64,000 bases of DNA, taken from positions 33,437 through 97,436 of the forward strand of contig NZ_CAUCSQ010000016.1 of the NCBI RefSeq assembly GCF_958445495.1. Reading direction: 5' to 3'. Position 1 is the first letter of the stretch; each line of letters begins with the position of its first letter. The notes below the pieces were generated by a model, which saw only the letters and a list, made by a program, of their open reading frames with translations, was not told where the DNA came from and searched no databases. Shown one piece after another: positions 51,312-59,988 of this stretch. The stretch is from an uncultured Bacteroides sp. (GTDB lineage: Bacteria; Bacteroidota; Bacteroidia; Bacteroidales; Bacteroidaceae). Both the position numbers and the translations under genes were made by a program.

Positions 51312-54242
51312 ATGAACAGATTTTCAGCAGGGGTGGCATTTATGTTGCTGTGTACCCTCTCCGTTTTCGCACAGAATAAGGTGATTTCCGTTTCGGGACG
51401 TGTTGTTGAGTCAGACACTGAAGAGCCGGCAGCGCAAGCTACCGTCCAGTTATTATCATTGCCCGATAGTACTTACGCTGCCGGCATAGCCAGTAGCAAC
51501 CGCGGGTGGTTTACCCTTCCTAAAGTGAAGGCAGGGAAATATATATTAAAGATTTCCTATATCGGCTTTCGAACGAAATACGTTCCCGTACAATTGTCCG
51601 ACAAAGTGACCTCCAAGAAAATGGGTACGATTTCGTTGGAACCGGATGCCGTGATGCTGAGCGAAGCTGTAATTACGGCCGCCGCCCCGGAAGTGACTGT
51701 AAAAGAAGATACGCTGGAATACAATTCCACTGCCTATCGCACCCCGGAAGGAGCCATGCTTGAAGAACTTGTCAAGAAACTTCCGGGAGCGGAAATTGAC
51801 GATGAAGGCAACGTTAAGATAAACGGAAAAGAAGTGAAAAAAATAATGGTGGACGGTAAAGAATTTTTTGGCGGTGATGTCAAAACCGGATTGAAAAACC
51901 TGCCGGTCAACATGATTGAAAAGCTGAAGACATACGATAAAAAATCAGATTTGGCGCGTATTACCGGTATTGACGACGGAGAAGAAGAGACCGTGCTTGA
52001 TTTGAAAGTGAAAAAAGGAATGAACCAAGGATGGTTCGGTAATGTCAGCGCTGCTGCAGGCACGGAAGACCGCTATGCCAGTAATATCATGTTAAATCGT
52101 TTTGTAGATAACAGCCAGTTTTCACTGATTGGTTCCGCCAATAACGTAAACGACCAAGGATTCTCCGGTGGCGGAGGAAGGCCCCGTTTCCGGAATAACA
52201 ACGGACTGACTGCTACCAAGATGCTGGGAGCCAATTTTGCCACCCAGACTGAAAAATTGGAGCTAGGCGGTAGCGCCCTTTACAATTACAGTGACAGGGA
52301 CGCTGTTTCCACCAATTATTCGGAACGCTTTTTGCAAAATGGAAATTCTTATTCTAATTCCAATAGTAAAAGCCGTAACAAAAACACCAGTTTCAAAGCA
52401 GACTTTCGCATGGAGTGGAAACCTGATACATTGACTAATATCATTTTCCGTCCTAACTTCTCTTACGGAAAAACAGACGGATTCTCAGGTTCCGAATCGG
52501 GAACTTTCAACAAAGACCCGTTTGACTACGTAACGAATCCTAATGACTATCTGAATCTTACCACATTGGATGACCCCTCTTTGGATGACCCGTTGAAAGA
52601 CATCCGCGTCAATGCTTCCAATAGTAATTCTTTGTCAAAAAGTAACGACATATCAGCCAATGCAACCTTACAGTTGAACAGACGGCTTAATTCAAAAGGA
52701 CGTAACATAACTTTCCGGGGCACCTTCGGATATGGAGACAATGACAGCGAAACCTACTCCCAATCCCTGACCCATTATTATCAGTTGAAAAGCAAGCTTC
52801 CCGGCCAGTTAGACCAGGATTCCATTCTGCATCGTGATCAATATATAACCATGCCGACAAAGAACTACAGCTATACTGCCCAGGTAACTTATAGCGAACC
52901 TATCGCCCGTGCCACATTCCTGCAGTTCAGTTATCAGTTCCAGTATAAATACAGTAAAAGCGACAAGAGTACTTATGACTTATATGATTTAGGATGGAAT
53001 TTCGGCGAACCCCTGCCCGGCGGATACACCTCTCACATTGTTGACAGTCTGGGTAAAAATGCCGAATACCATTATTATAACCATGATATAACGACCAGCT
53101 TGCGTTTTATCCGTGAGAAATACCAGTTGAGCGTAGGTATGTCATTCCAGCCGCAAAGATCATCCCTCTCTTATAAGAAAGGAGATTATATGACCGATAC
53201 CGTAAGAACAGTATTCAATTTCTCACCTCAACTTGATTTCCGTTATCGCTTCTCTAAAGTAAGCCAGTTGCGAATCAATTACCGGGGACGCAGCAGCCAG
53301 CCGAGTATGGAAAACCTTTTGCCAATCACGGACAACTCAAACCCTCTGAACGTGCACATGGGAAATCCGGGATTGAAGCCGGCGTTTACCCATACCATGC
53401 GCGCATTCTTTAATACCTATGATGCAGATATCCAGCAAGGCATAATGACACATGTGAATTTCTCCCTGACCCAGAACAGCATAAGCAGTGTGACACGTTA
53501 TAACGAGTCAAACGGTGGAGTGATAACCCAACCGGAAAATATCAACGGCAACTGGAATGTCTTCGGCATGTTCGGTTATAATAGAGCGCTGAGAGATAAA
53601 CGCTTTACCATTAATACCTTTTCTCGTGCAGTCTATACCAACGCAGTATCCTATCTTTACAATTCAGACAATAAGAATAATGATAAGAACACAAGTACTA
53701 CGCTGGTTCTGGGAGAAGATTTAAGAGGTACATTCCGGAATGACTGGTTCGAGTTCACCGTAAACGGTTCGATGGAATATAACTTCGAACGGAACAAACT
53801 GCGTCCGGAAAATAACCAAAAACCCTATACTTTCGGTTACGGAGCCAGCACCAATATAATGTTGCCTTGGTCCATGTCAATATCCACTAACATTACCAAT
53901 AATGCCCGTCGTGGTTACCGTGACGCCAGTATGAATAAGAACGAACTTATCTGGAATGCGCAAATAGCACAGAGTTTCTTAAAAGGTAACGCGGCCACTA
54001 TTAGTTTTGAAGTCTATGATATTTTGAAACAACAGACAAATATCAGCCGTTCGTTGACCGCTGATATGCGTTCCGTTTCCGAATACAATGGCATCAACAG
54101 CTACTGTATGCTCCGTTTTACCTATCGCCTGAATCTGTTTGGCAATAAAGAAGCCCGCGGCATGCGCCACGGAGGTTTCGACGGAGGAGGGCCCCGTGGT
54201 CCGCGTGGTCCTCGCGGTGGTATGAGGCCGATGCACTTTTAG
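51312..54242 (+). CDS. TonB-dependent receptor-like outer-membrane beta-barrel protein
   Basis: 976 residues. Signal peptide (ending LSVFAQ), then a CarboxypepD_reg-like domain (about 25-105: VSGRVVESDTEEPAAQATVQLL...FRTKYVPVQLSD). A plug-like region follows with LEELVKKLPGAEIDDEGNVKINGKEVKKIMVDGKEFFGGDVKTGLKNLPVNMIEKLKTYDKKS, characteristic of the OMP_b-brl_3 group rather than SusC, and then a long barrel. The C-terminal tail is low complexity: GGFDGGGPRGPRGPRGGMRP. It lacks a SusD partner. Substrate unknown; the family is usually linked to iron, peptide or envelope functions. A strong terminator follows. Confidence 0.9.
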   Translation: MNRFSAGVAFMLLCTLSVFAQNKVISVSGRVVESDTEEPAAQATVQLLSLPDSTYAAGIASSNRGWFTLPKVKAGKYILKISYIGFRTKYVPVQLSDKVTSKKMGTISLEPDAVMLSEAVITAAAPEVTVKEDTLEYNSTAYRTPEGAMLEELVKKLPGAEIDDEGNVKINGKEVKKIMVDGKEFFGGDVKTGLKNLPVNMIEKLKTYDKKSDLARITGIDDGEEETVLDLKVKKGMNQGWFGNVSAAAGTEDRYASNIMLNRFVDNSQFSLIGSANNVNDQGFSGGGGRPRFRNNNGLTATKMLGANFATQTEKLELGGSALYNYSDRDAVSTNYSERFLQNGNSYSNSNSKSRNKNTSFKADFRMEWKPDTLTNIIFRPNFSYGKTDGFSGSESGTFNKDPFDYVTNPNDYLNLTTLDDPSLDDPLKDIRVNASNSNSLSKSNDISANATLQLNRRLNSKGRNITFRGTFGYGDNDSETYSQSLTHYYQLKSKLPGQLDQDSILHRDQYITMPTKNYSYTAQVTYSEPIARATFLQFSYQFQYKYSKSDKSTYDLYDLGWNFGEPLPGGYTSHIVDSLGKNAEYHYYNHDITTSLRFIREKYQLSVGMSFQPQRSSLSYKKGDYMTDTVRTVFNFSPQLDFRYRFSKVSQLRINYRGRSSQPSMENLLPITDNSNPLNVHMGNPGLKPAFTHTMRAFFNTYDADIQQGIMTHVNFSLTQNSISSVTRYNESNGGVITQPENINGNWNVFGMFGYNRALRDKRFTINTFSRAVYTNAVSYLYNSDNKNNDKNTSTTLVLGEDLRGTFRNDWFEFTVNGSMEYNFERNKLRPENNQKPYTFGYGASTNIMLPWSMSISTNITNNARRGYRDASMNKNELIWNAQIAQSFLKGNAATISFEVYDILKQQTNISRSLTADMRSVSEYNGINSYCMLRFTYRLNLFGNKEARGMRHGGFDGGGPRGPRGPRGGMRPMHF

Positions 54243-54266
54243 AAAATAAGGCAAATAATGACAGGC

Positions 54267-54309
54267 AAAGTCCCGGTATGATGAAAACAAGTTGTCACCG
54301 GGACTTTTT
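54267..54309 (+). terminator. Terminator after the TonB-dependent receptor gene
   Basis: AAAGTCCCGGT (54267-54277) pairs perfectly with ACCGGGACTTT (54297-54307), followed by T residues (TTTTTG). Confidence 0.85.
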
Positions 54310-54329
54310 GTATATCCGATAAATTACCC

Positions 54330-54337
54330 TATATTTG
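54330..54337 (+). promoter_or_regulatory. -7 promoter box upstream of cls
   Basis: TATATTTG, exact TAnnTTTG, 32 bp before the cls ATG and 21 bp after the preceding terminator. Confidence 0.55.
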
Positions 54338-54368
54338 TTGTCATATAGCCTTATAAAAGGAAATTCCT

Positions 54369-55808
54369 ATGATTGATTGGAACTATATCGTGAGTCAGAT
54401 TGCAACGGTAGCTTTTGATATACTCTATTTCGGAGCCATAATCGGTACGATTGTGATTATTATTCTTGATAATCGGAATCCGGTGAAAACAATGGCATGG
54501 ATACTTATACTGCTTTTTCTGCCAATCGTAGGTCTTGTTTTTTATTTTTTCTTTGGGCGGAGCCGGCGCAGGGAACGCATTATCGGTCGAAAAAGCTACG
54601 ACCGCTTGTTAAAGAAACCCATGGCGGAATATCTGGCGCAAGACTGTTCCAACGTCCCCCATGAATATTTCCGCCTTATCCAACTGTTCCGGCACACCAA
54701 TCAGGCTTTCCCCTTCGAAGGAAACAGAGTCTCTGTTTATACGGAAGGCTATACCAAGTTGCAATCATTGCTGCGTGAACTCCAGAAAGCGAAACAGCAT
54801 ATCCACATGGAATATTACATTTTCGAAGATGACGCCATCGGACGCCTGGTAAGAGATGTCTTGATAGAAAAAGCATCACAGGGCGTCGAAGTCCGTGTGA
54901 TTTACGATGATGTAGGCTGCTGGCATGTTCCCAACCGTTTTTTTGAAGAGATGCGTAATGCCGGAATCGAAGTGAGAAGCTTCCTGAAAGTACGTTTCCC
55001 GTTGTTTACCAGTCGGGTGAATTACCGAAACCACAGAAAAATAGTCGTTATCGACGGATGCGTGGGATTTATCGGCGGGATGAACCTGGCCGAACGCTAT
55101 ATGCGCGGTTTTTCTTGGGGAATTTGGCGTGACACTCACATCATGTTGGAAGGTAAGGCTGTACACGGTCTGCAAACGGCATTCTTGCTCGATTGGTATT
55201 TTGTAGACCGCACACTGATTACAGCCTCCCGTTATTTTCCGAAGATAGGCTCCTATGGGACTTCATTGGCGCAAATAGTTACCAGCGAGCCTATCGGTCC
55301 CTGGAAAGAAATTATGCAAGGGCTGACAGTAGCGATTGCGAATGCCAAGAAATATTTCTACATGCAGACCCCGTATTTCCTGCCCACGGAACAAATTCTG
55401 GCAGCCATGCAGAATGCGGCGTTATCCGGGGTGGATATACGCCTCATGTTGCCGGAACGTGCAGACAACCGGCTTACACATTTAGGTTCATGTTCTTATT
55501 TGGCAGATGTGATGCAGGCAGGTGTGAAAGTCTATTTTTATAAAAAAGGATTCCTGCATTCCAAATTGATGGTTTCTGATGATATGCTCTCTACAGTAGG
55601 TTCCACCAATGTGGATTTTCGTAGTTTTGAACACAACTTTGAAGTGAATGCTTTCATGTATGATGTGGAGACAGCGCTGGAAATGAAAGAAATCTTCCTC
55701 CAGGACCAGCGTGAATGTACGCAGATTTTTTTGAAAAACTGGGTAAAACGCTCGTGGAGGCAGAAAGCGGCGGAATCCGTAGTCCGCTTGTTGGCGCCGT
55801 TGCTTTGA
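54369..55808 (+). CDS. cls: Cardiolipin synthase
   Basis: 479 residues, a membrane phospholipase-D-family enzyme that condenses two phosphatidylglycerols to cardiolipin. Two N-terminal transmembrane segments (about 12-34 and 40-58) precede the catalytic part. Both HKD motifs are intact: NHRKIVVIDG (His about 222) and FLHSKLMVSDD (His about 397), the second followed by GSTNVDFRSFEHNFE. This length and two-helix form fit ClsA-type enzymes. It stands as a single gene with its own promoter. Confidence 0.95.
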   Translation: MIDWNYIVSQIATVAFDILYFGAIIGTIVIIILDNRNPVKTMAWILILLFLPIVGLVFYFFFGRSRRRERIIGRKSYDRLLKKPMAEYLAQDCSNVPHEYFRLIQLFRHTNQAFPFEGNRVSVYTEGYTKLQSLLRELQKAKQHIHMEYYIFEDDAIGRLVRDVLIEKASQGVEVRVIYDDVGCWHVPNRFFEEMRNAGIEVRSFLKVRFPLFTSRVNYRNHRKIVVIDGCVGFIGGMNLAERYMRGFSWGIWRDTHIMLEGKAVHGLQTAFLLDWYFVDRTLITASRYFPKIGSYGTSLAQIVTSEPIGPWKEIMQGLTVAIANAKKYFYMQTPYFLPTEQILAAMQNAALSGVDIRLMLPERADNRLTHLGSCSYLADVMQAGVKVYFYKKGFLHSKLMVSDDMLSTVGSTNVDFRSFEHNFEVNAFMYDVETALEMKEIFLQDQRECTQIFLKNWVKRSWRQKAAESVVRLLAPLL

Positions 55809-55969
55809 CAATATGAGAGAATGAATCAACAGACCGGAATAAACCGGACAGACCGGACGGATAGGATGATTCGATGAAAAATATAAAATACTTCTAATGA
55901 ATATCCCTAAAATAAAGACATTTGCGGAATCCCCCTTGATATATGTGCAAATACAATCCGATCGGAATC

Positions 55970-56503
55970 CTATTTGAAAAGAGAGAAGTTTACACTTCCA
56001 TAAATCCTCCTTTCGATAAAATGGGGATTTTCCTCGAAGTTGTTATCTTTTCCGTGTTCCAGTACAAACAGCCCCCCCTCTTTAAGAAGATTATTCCGGA
56101 AAACCAGTTCCGGTATGGTTGCCAGTTCTTTTAAGGCGTAAGGAGGGTCGGCGAAGACAAAGTCAAACTGTTCGCGGGTGTTGTTGATAAATTTGAATAC
56201 ATCCCCACGTATGGGTATGCATTTGTCGGTTTGCACCTCTTTCATAATCTTACAGATAAATGCATAGTGAGCCGGTTCTTTTTCAATACTGACAACATGT
56301 CCACAACCCCTTGACACCAGCTCTATACTGATACTTCCCGTCCCGGCAAATAAATCGAGTGCAGTGATTCCTTCCTCAAAGTCGATGTAATTGTTGAGCA
56401 CGTTAAATAGATTTTCTTTGGCAAAATCAGTTGTAGGACGCGCTTTGAATGTACGTGGCACGTCAAATCTTCTTCTTTTATAAATACCGCTGATTATTCG
56501 CAT
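55970..56503 (-). CDS. rsmD: 16S rRNA (guanine(966)-N2)-methyltransferase
   Basis: 177 residues. SAM-dependent methyltransferase with MRIISGIYKRRRFDVP at the start, TALDLFAGTGSISIELVSRG (SAM-binding motif I) and FVFADPPYALKEL (DPPY catalytic motif IV). It modifies 16S rRNA G966 during small-subunit assembly. Its start overlaps the DUF3822 stop by 10 bp. Confidence 0.94.
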   Translation of the reverse strand: MRIISGIYKRRRFDVPRTFKARPTTDFAKENLFNVLNNYIDFEEGITALDLFAGTGSISIELVSRGCGHVVSIEKEPAHYAFICKIMKEVQTDKCIPIRGDVFKFINNTREQFDFVFADPPYALKELATIPELVFRNNLLKEGGLFVLEHGKDNNFEENPHFIERRIYGSVNFSLFK

Positions 56504-57264
56504 GTTAATAAAGCTTGCATATCAATGTTAGTTACAGGATTCATGATAAATACCTGTTGGATGAATTTCTTTAGCTCATTTGTCAATACCTCTTTATCAG
56601 GAAGTATCCCGGCCAGATGCAGTTCATCGCGTTCCTGGTCGAACTCCAACTGCTTCCAGGCATACAACAGATAATAAATACGGTCTTCCGTACACTTACA
56701 TTCAAAAGAATTGGCTAAAAGCAAATGCCCGCGTTCGAAACAATAAACATCTATCCCTTCCTTACGGACGGAAACATACATCTTTTTACTGTTTCCCAAT
56801 CTGCTTTTGACGGAAAAATATTCAATGAGCGGAGTCGATTGAGAGTAAAAGCGGGCTTCGGGATATTGCTCGTTCAGGAAAGAATATGCACTCTTATCCA
56901 TCCCGAAAATAACGACCGCATTGTTCTTTTTCAGCACATTACAAATCACCGTTTCATTTTCCCGTTTCGGATGGTTATGATAAAATAAGAGTTCAGCCTG
57001 CTCCTCCGCAAATAAATCGGCCGGCACCATCGTGAAACGTTTGCCCGCCATCATGATATTTACCCGTTTATAAGAATAGTTGAGGAAATCCGATTCATGA
57101 AAGACAGTTTTGAGATTGGCTGTGAGAGATAAAGAAGTATCGACCTCCTTTTCTATTACAGATAAAGAGTCGTCGTGAATCGGGCTGTAGATAGAAAAAG
57201 AAAATCCATCCGTACTAAGACGGATGGATAAAGTATATTGTTTTGATTTAGTAAAATCAATCAT
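56494..57264 (-). CDS. DUF3822 family protein
   Basis: 256 residues. Pattern consistent with DUF3822: KQYTLSIRLSTDGFSFSIYSP, FLNYSYKRVNIMMAGKRFTMVPADLFAEEQAELLFYHN and the late LHLAGILPDKEVLTNELKKFIQQVFIMNP. The fold resembles ASKHA/type IV pilus PilM-like proteins; this is inference. It is encoded between rsmD and a membrane-anchored protein, with overlapping or abutting starts (TAATG with the upstream gene). Function unknown. Confidence 0.85.
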   Translation of the reverse strand: MIDFTKSKQYTLSIRLSTDGFSFSIYSPIHDDSLSVIEKEVDTSLSLTANLKTVFHESDFLNYSYKRVNIMMAGKRFTMVPADLFAEEQAELLFYHNHPKRENETVICNVLKKNNAVVIFGMDKSAYSFLNEQYPEARFYSQSTPLIEYFSVKSRLGNSKKMYVSVRKEGIDVYCFERGHLLLANSFECKCTEDRIYYLLYAWKQLEFDQERDELHLAGILPDKEVLTNELKKFIQQVFIMNPVTNIDMQALLTCE

Positions 57265-57950
57265 TATTCCCAGTTACCAGCACCATTGTTCGGAGTATCG
57301 ATAGAACCTACCATCAGACCGCAGTATTTGCCTAACTTGCTCTGAACGTCTTTCAAGTTAATGATTTCCTGTTTGTCAAGACCGCCCAAATAAGATTCAT
57401 ACGGAGCCTTCACTTCGAACAAGAACACGGGAGCACCGGATTTAGCAGTATCGTTTCTCACGTTCATTTCGAACTGTGCACCGTTTCCGTACGGGATATA
57501 TCTCATAGAATCGGGATTGAATCCTTTCGGATAAATAGTATCCATTACCGCTACCCACATCGTATCACGTTTGAAGTTTTCAAGTCCCCATTTTTTAACT
57601 TCATCATACCTGCCGGTTTTCTTTGCTTTGTTGATGATAGCCATTGCTTTCTTTTCGGTCAGTCCGTCTTCCAGTTGCTTGTCGGTCAATTGTCCGATTT
57701 TCATAACAAACGGCAACTTCTGATTCTTCACGAAGTCAATCAGCGTGTCGAATTTGTCAGTGTACATACCGCGGTGTAACATACGGTATTCCTGCTGTGC
57801 TTTACGGATGTCAATCAGACGGGCAATGACTGCTTTTTCTCTGTCTTTTTTTGCGTTTTCAAAATTGATAGGACCCATAATGCTGTTGTAACAGATGTAA
57901 ATCAGTGCAGCAGCACAAAGCACCAATACAATATTAAATACTGTTTTCAT
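57264..57950 (-). CDS. Membrane-anchored protein of unknown function (pilin-like N-terminus)
   Basis: 228 residues. One N-terminal hydrophobic helix (FNIVLVLCAAALIYICYNSIMG) is followed directly by a charged helical region (ENAKKDREKAVIARLIDIRKAQQEYRMLHRGMYTD). This single-helix then amphipathic-helix arrangement and the AQQEYRMLHRGMYTD segment recall type IV pilin or pseudopilin helices. The remainder is soluble and I recognise no domain. Overlaps the start of the DUF3822 gene (TAATG). Together with a possibly PilM-like DUF3822 it may form a membrane complex; unproven. Confidence 0.75.
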   Translation of the reverse strand: MKTVFNIVLVLCAAALIYICYNSIMGPINFENAKKDREKAVIARLIDIRKAQQEYRMLHRGMYTDKFDTLIDFVKNQKLPFVMKIGQLTDKQLEDGLTEKKAMAIINKAKKTGRYDEVKKWGLENFKRDTMWVAVMDTIYPKGFNPDSMRYIPYGNGAQFEMNVRNDTAKSGAPVFLFEVKAPYESYLGGLDKQEIINLKDVQSKLGKYCGLMVGSIDTPNNGAGNWE

Positions 57951-57985
57951 GATAAATTATGTTTTTAGTTGTTATATTCGCATCG

Positions 57986-57993
57986 CAAAAATA
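57986..57993 (-). promoter_or_regulatory. -7 promoter box for the 57950-55970 minus-strand operon
   Basis: The minus strand reads TATTTTTG, exact TAnnTTTG, 36 bp before the start codon of the membrane-anchored protein gene. Confidence 0.5.
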
Positions 57994-58045
57994 GAATAAA
58001 TAAATTTAAATACGATAGTTCCTCGAACTTTTTTCTCGTACAAAA

Positions 58046-59464
58046 ATGATAAATAACTATTTAGAAAGGCAAATTAAGGAAAATTTTCCTTATGAACCAA
58101 CTTTAGAGCAGGAAATTGCTGTAAAATCTCTTTCAGAGTTTTTATTGTCTGTGCAGGCGGATGAGGTATTTGTCCTTCGGGGGTATGCCGGTACCGGTAA
58201 AACCTCGTTGGTAGGAGCGTTGGTGAAGACAATGGACCAGTTGCAGCAGAAATCCGTATTGTTGGCTCCGACAGGACGTGCGGCAAAAGTCTTTTCGGCG
58301 TATGCCGGCCATCCGGCCTTCACGATTCATAAGAAAATATACAGACAGAAATCTTTCTCCAATGATACCGGTAATTTTTCGATAAATGACAATCTGGCTA
58401 CGAATACGTTATTTATTGTTGACGAGGCCTCGATGATTTCCAATGAAGGATTGTCTGGGAGTGCGTTCGGTACGGGACGCCTGTTGGATGATTTGGTACA
58501 GTTTGTCTATTCTGGTCAGGGTTGCCGCCTCCTGCTGATGGGAGACACGGCGCAGCTTCCTCCAGTGGGAGAGGAGTTGAGTCCTGCGCTGTTTGCCGAT
58601 GCATTGAAAGGATACGGGCTTGAAGTGCACGAGATGAACCTTACGCAAGTAGTGCGCCAAGTCCGGCAGTCCGGTATTTTATGGAATGCGACACAGTTGA
58701 GGCAATTGATAGCGGCAGACGAATGCTATTCATTACCCAAGATAAAAGTCACAGGTTTTCCAGATATAAAAGTCGTACCCGGAAATGAGTTGATAGAAGA
58801 GCTGAATACCTGTTACGGGCGTGACGGCATGGACGAGACGATTGTGGTTTGCCGTTCGAATAAGCGTGCGAATCTGTATAATAAAGGAATACGTATGCAA
58901 ATCCTTTGGCGTGAAGACGAATTGAATGCGGGAGACATGCTGATGATTGCCAAGAATAATTATTATTGGACGGAAAAATATAAAGAAATGGACTTTATTG
59001 CCAACGGAGAGATAGCGGTCGTCCGCCGTGTCCGCCGTACCCGTGAGATGTATGGATTCCGTTTTGCGGAGGTAACCCTTAGGTTTCCCGACCAGAATGA
59101 TTTTGAACTGGACGCTAATTTACTGTTGGATACGCTTCATTCAGACGCTCCCGCCTTACCGAAAGCAGATAACGACCGCCTGTTTTACACCGTTCTTGAG
59201 GATTACACAGATATTCCCAATCAACGTGACCGGATGAAAAAGATGAAAGCCGACCCCTATTACAATGCATTGCAGGTAAAGTATGCGTATGCGGTGACCT
59301 GCCATAAAGCACAAGGCGGGCAATGGCAAAACGTGTTTCTGGACCAGGGATATATGACGGATGAATACCTGACTCCCGATTATTTTCGCTGGTTGTACAC
59401 AGCATTTACCCGTGCGGCAAAAACATTATATCTGGTGAATTATCCGAAAGAACAGGTGGAATGA
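58046..59464 (+). CDS. RecD-like ATP-dependent DNA helicase
   Basis: 472 residues, superfamily 1B. Walker A is in LRGYAGTGKTSLVGALV, motif II in LFIVDEASMIS, motif III in LLLMGDTAQLPPVG, and the C-terminal UvrD_C_2 part carries KYAYAVTCHKAQGGQWQNVFLDQG and FTRAAKTLYLVNYP. No RecB or RecC gene is adjacent, so it is a stand-alone RecD2/Dda-like helicase, smaller than classical RecD2 and lacking its N-terminal helix-hairpin-helix region. Confidence 0.92.
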   Translation: MINNYLERQIKENFPYEPTLEQEIAVKSLSEFLLSVQADEVFVLRGYAGTGKTSLVGALVKTMDQLQQKSVLLAPTGRAAKVFSAYAGHPAFTIHKKIYRQKSFSNDTGNFSINDNLATNTLFIVDEASMISNEGLSGSAFGTGRLLDDLVQFVYSGQGCRLLLMGDTAQLPPVGEELSPALFADALKGYGLEVHEMNLTQVVRQVRQSGILWNATQLRQLIAADECYSLPKIKVTGFPDIKVVPGNELIEELNTCYGRDGMDETIVVCRSNKRANLYNKGIRMQILWREDELNAGDMLMIAKNNYYWTEKYKEMDFIANGEIAVVRRVRRTREMYGFRFAEVTLRFPDQNDFELDANLLLDTLHSDAPALPKADNDRLFYTVLEDYTDIPNQRDRMKKMKADPYYNALQVKYAYAVTCHKAQGGQWQNVFLDQGYMTDEYLTPDYFRWLYTAFTRAAKTLYLVNYPKEQVE

Positions 59465-59486
59465 TCTGACTTTCAGGTCTTATAAA

Positions 59487-59545
59487 GTTCGGCACTAAGG
59501 AACGATGTCTTTTTCGGTGCCGAACGGTGTCTTTCCCGGTGCCAG
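59487..59545. repeat. Inverted and direct repeats downstream of the helicase gene
   Basis: GTTCGGCAC (59487-59495) and GTGCCGAAC (59517-59525) are perfect inverted arms with a 21-nt loop. The 3' part GTCTTTTTCGGTGCC is repeated just after as GTCTTTCCCGGTGCC. It may be the helicase terminator or the scar of an insertion at the edge of the decayed gene that follows. Confidence 0.5.
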
Positions 59546-59613
59546 ATCTTTTGTGTTTTATCGTTGATAAGATGAAAATCATCCTTAACTATACCTAATA
59601 ACTTAGCAAGTAA

Positions 59614-59947
59614 GTGTGGTTTCGTACACCGGACAGCGGCTGTACGCAGAAAAATGTTGAAGAGGCTTTCAATAGTCTTATTGATCAATTAAGCCTATTG
59701 TTTGCCAATATTATTGATACATTGACACCTAAACAGATAAATTCCCTGCTTGCTGTTGCTGATGGAGTTTCTAATTTTTCTTCTAAGGAAGTTTTGACTA
59801 ATATAAATTGGGAACTTCCGCTAATATAAAAAAACTGCGGAAAGCGACTTTGGAAAAAAAATTGATGTATTGCTCGGAAACGTGATTGAAATTCAATATC
59901 CTGCATTTGAGTACTGGTTGAAGACCAAAGAGAATCCAAAGCATTAA
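59614..59947 (+). pseudogene. Decayed C-terminal fragment of an AAA/archaeal-type ATP-binding protein
   Basis: Three consecutive reading frames are needed to restore one protein tail. EEAFNSLIDQLSLLFANIIDTLTPKQINSLLAVADGVSNFSSKEVLT runs to about 59801. KLGTSANIKKLRKATLEK continues in the next frame (59802-59858). IDVLLGNVIEIQYPAFEYWLKTKE follows in a third frame to TAA 59947. The second shift lies in the A-run at 59854-59861. The series resembles the C-terminus of the Bacteroides ATP-binding proteins of the ATPase_2 type, often associated with mobile DNA. The N-terminal ATPase domain is missing. Confidence 0.8.
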
Positions 59948-59988
59948 AAAGGCAACTGACTTGCAATGAAGTAGTTGCCTTGTATTTT

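Noticed and set aside
55830..55862. Triple ACCGGA direct repeat after cls
   Set aside because: Copies are six bases, irregularly spaced and without further structure.
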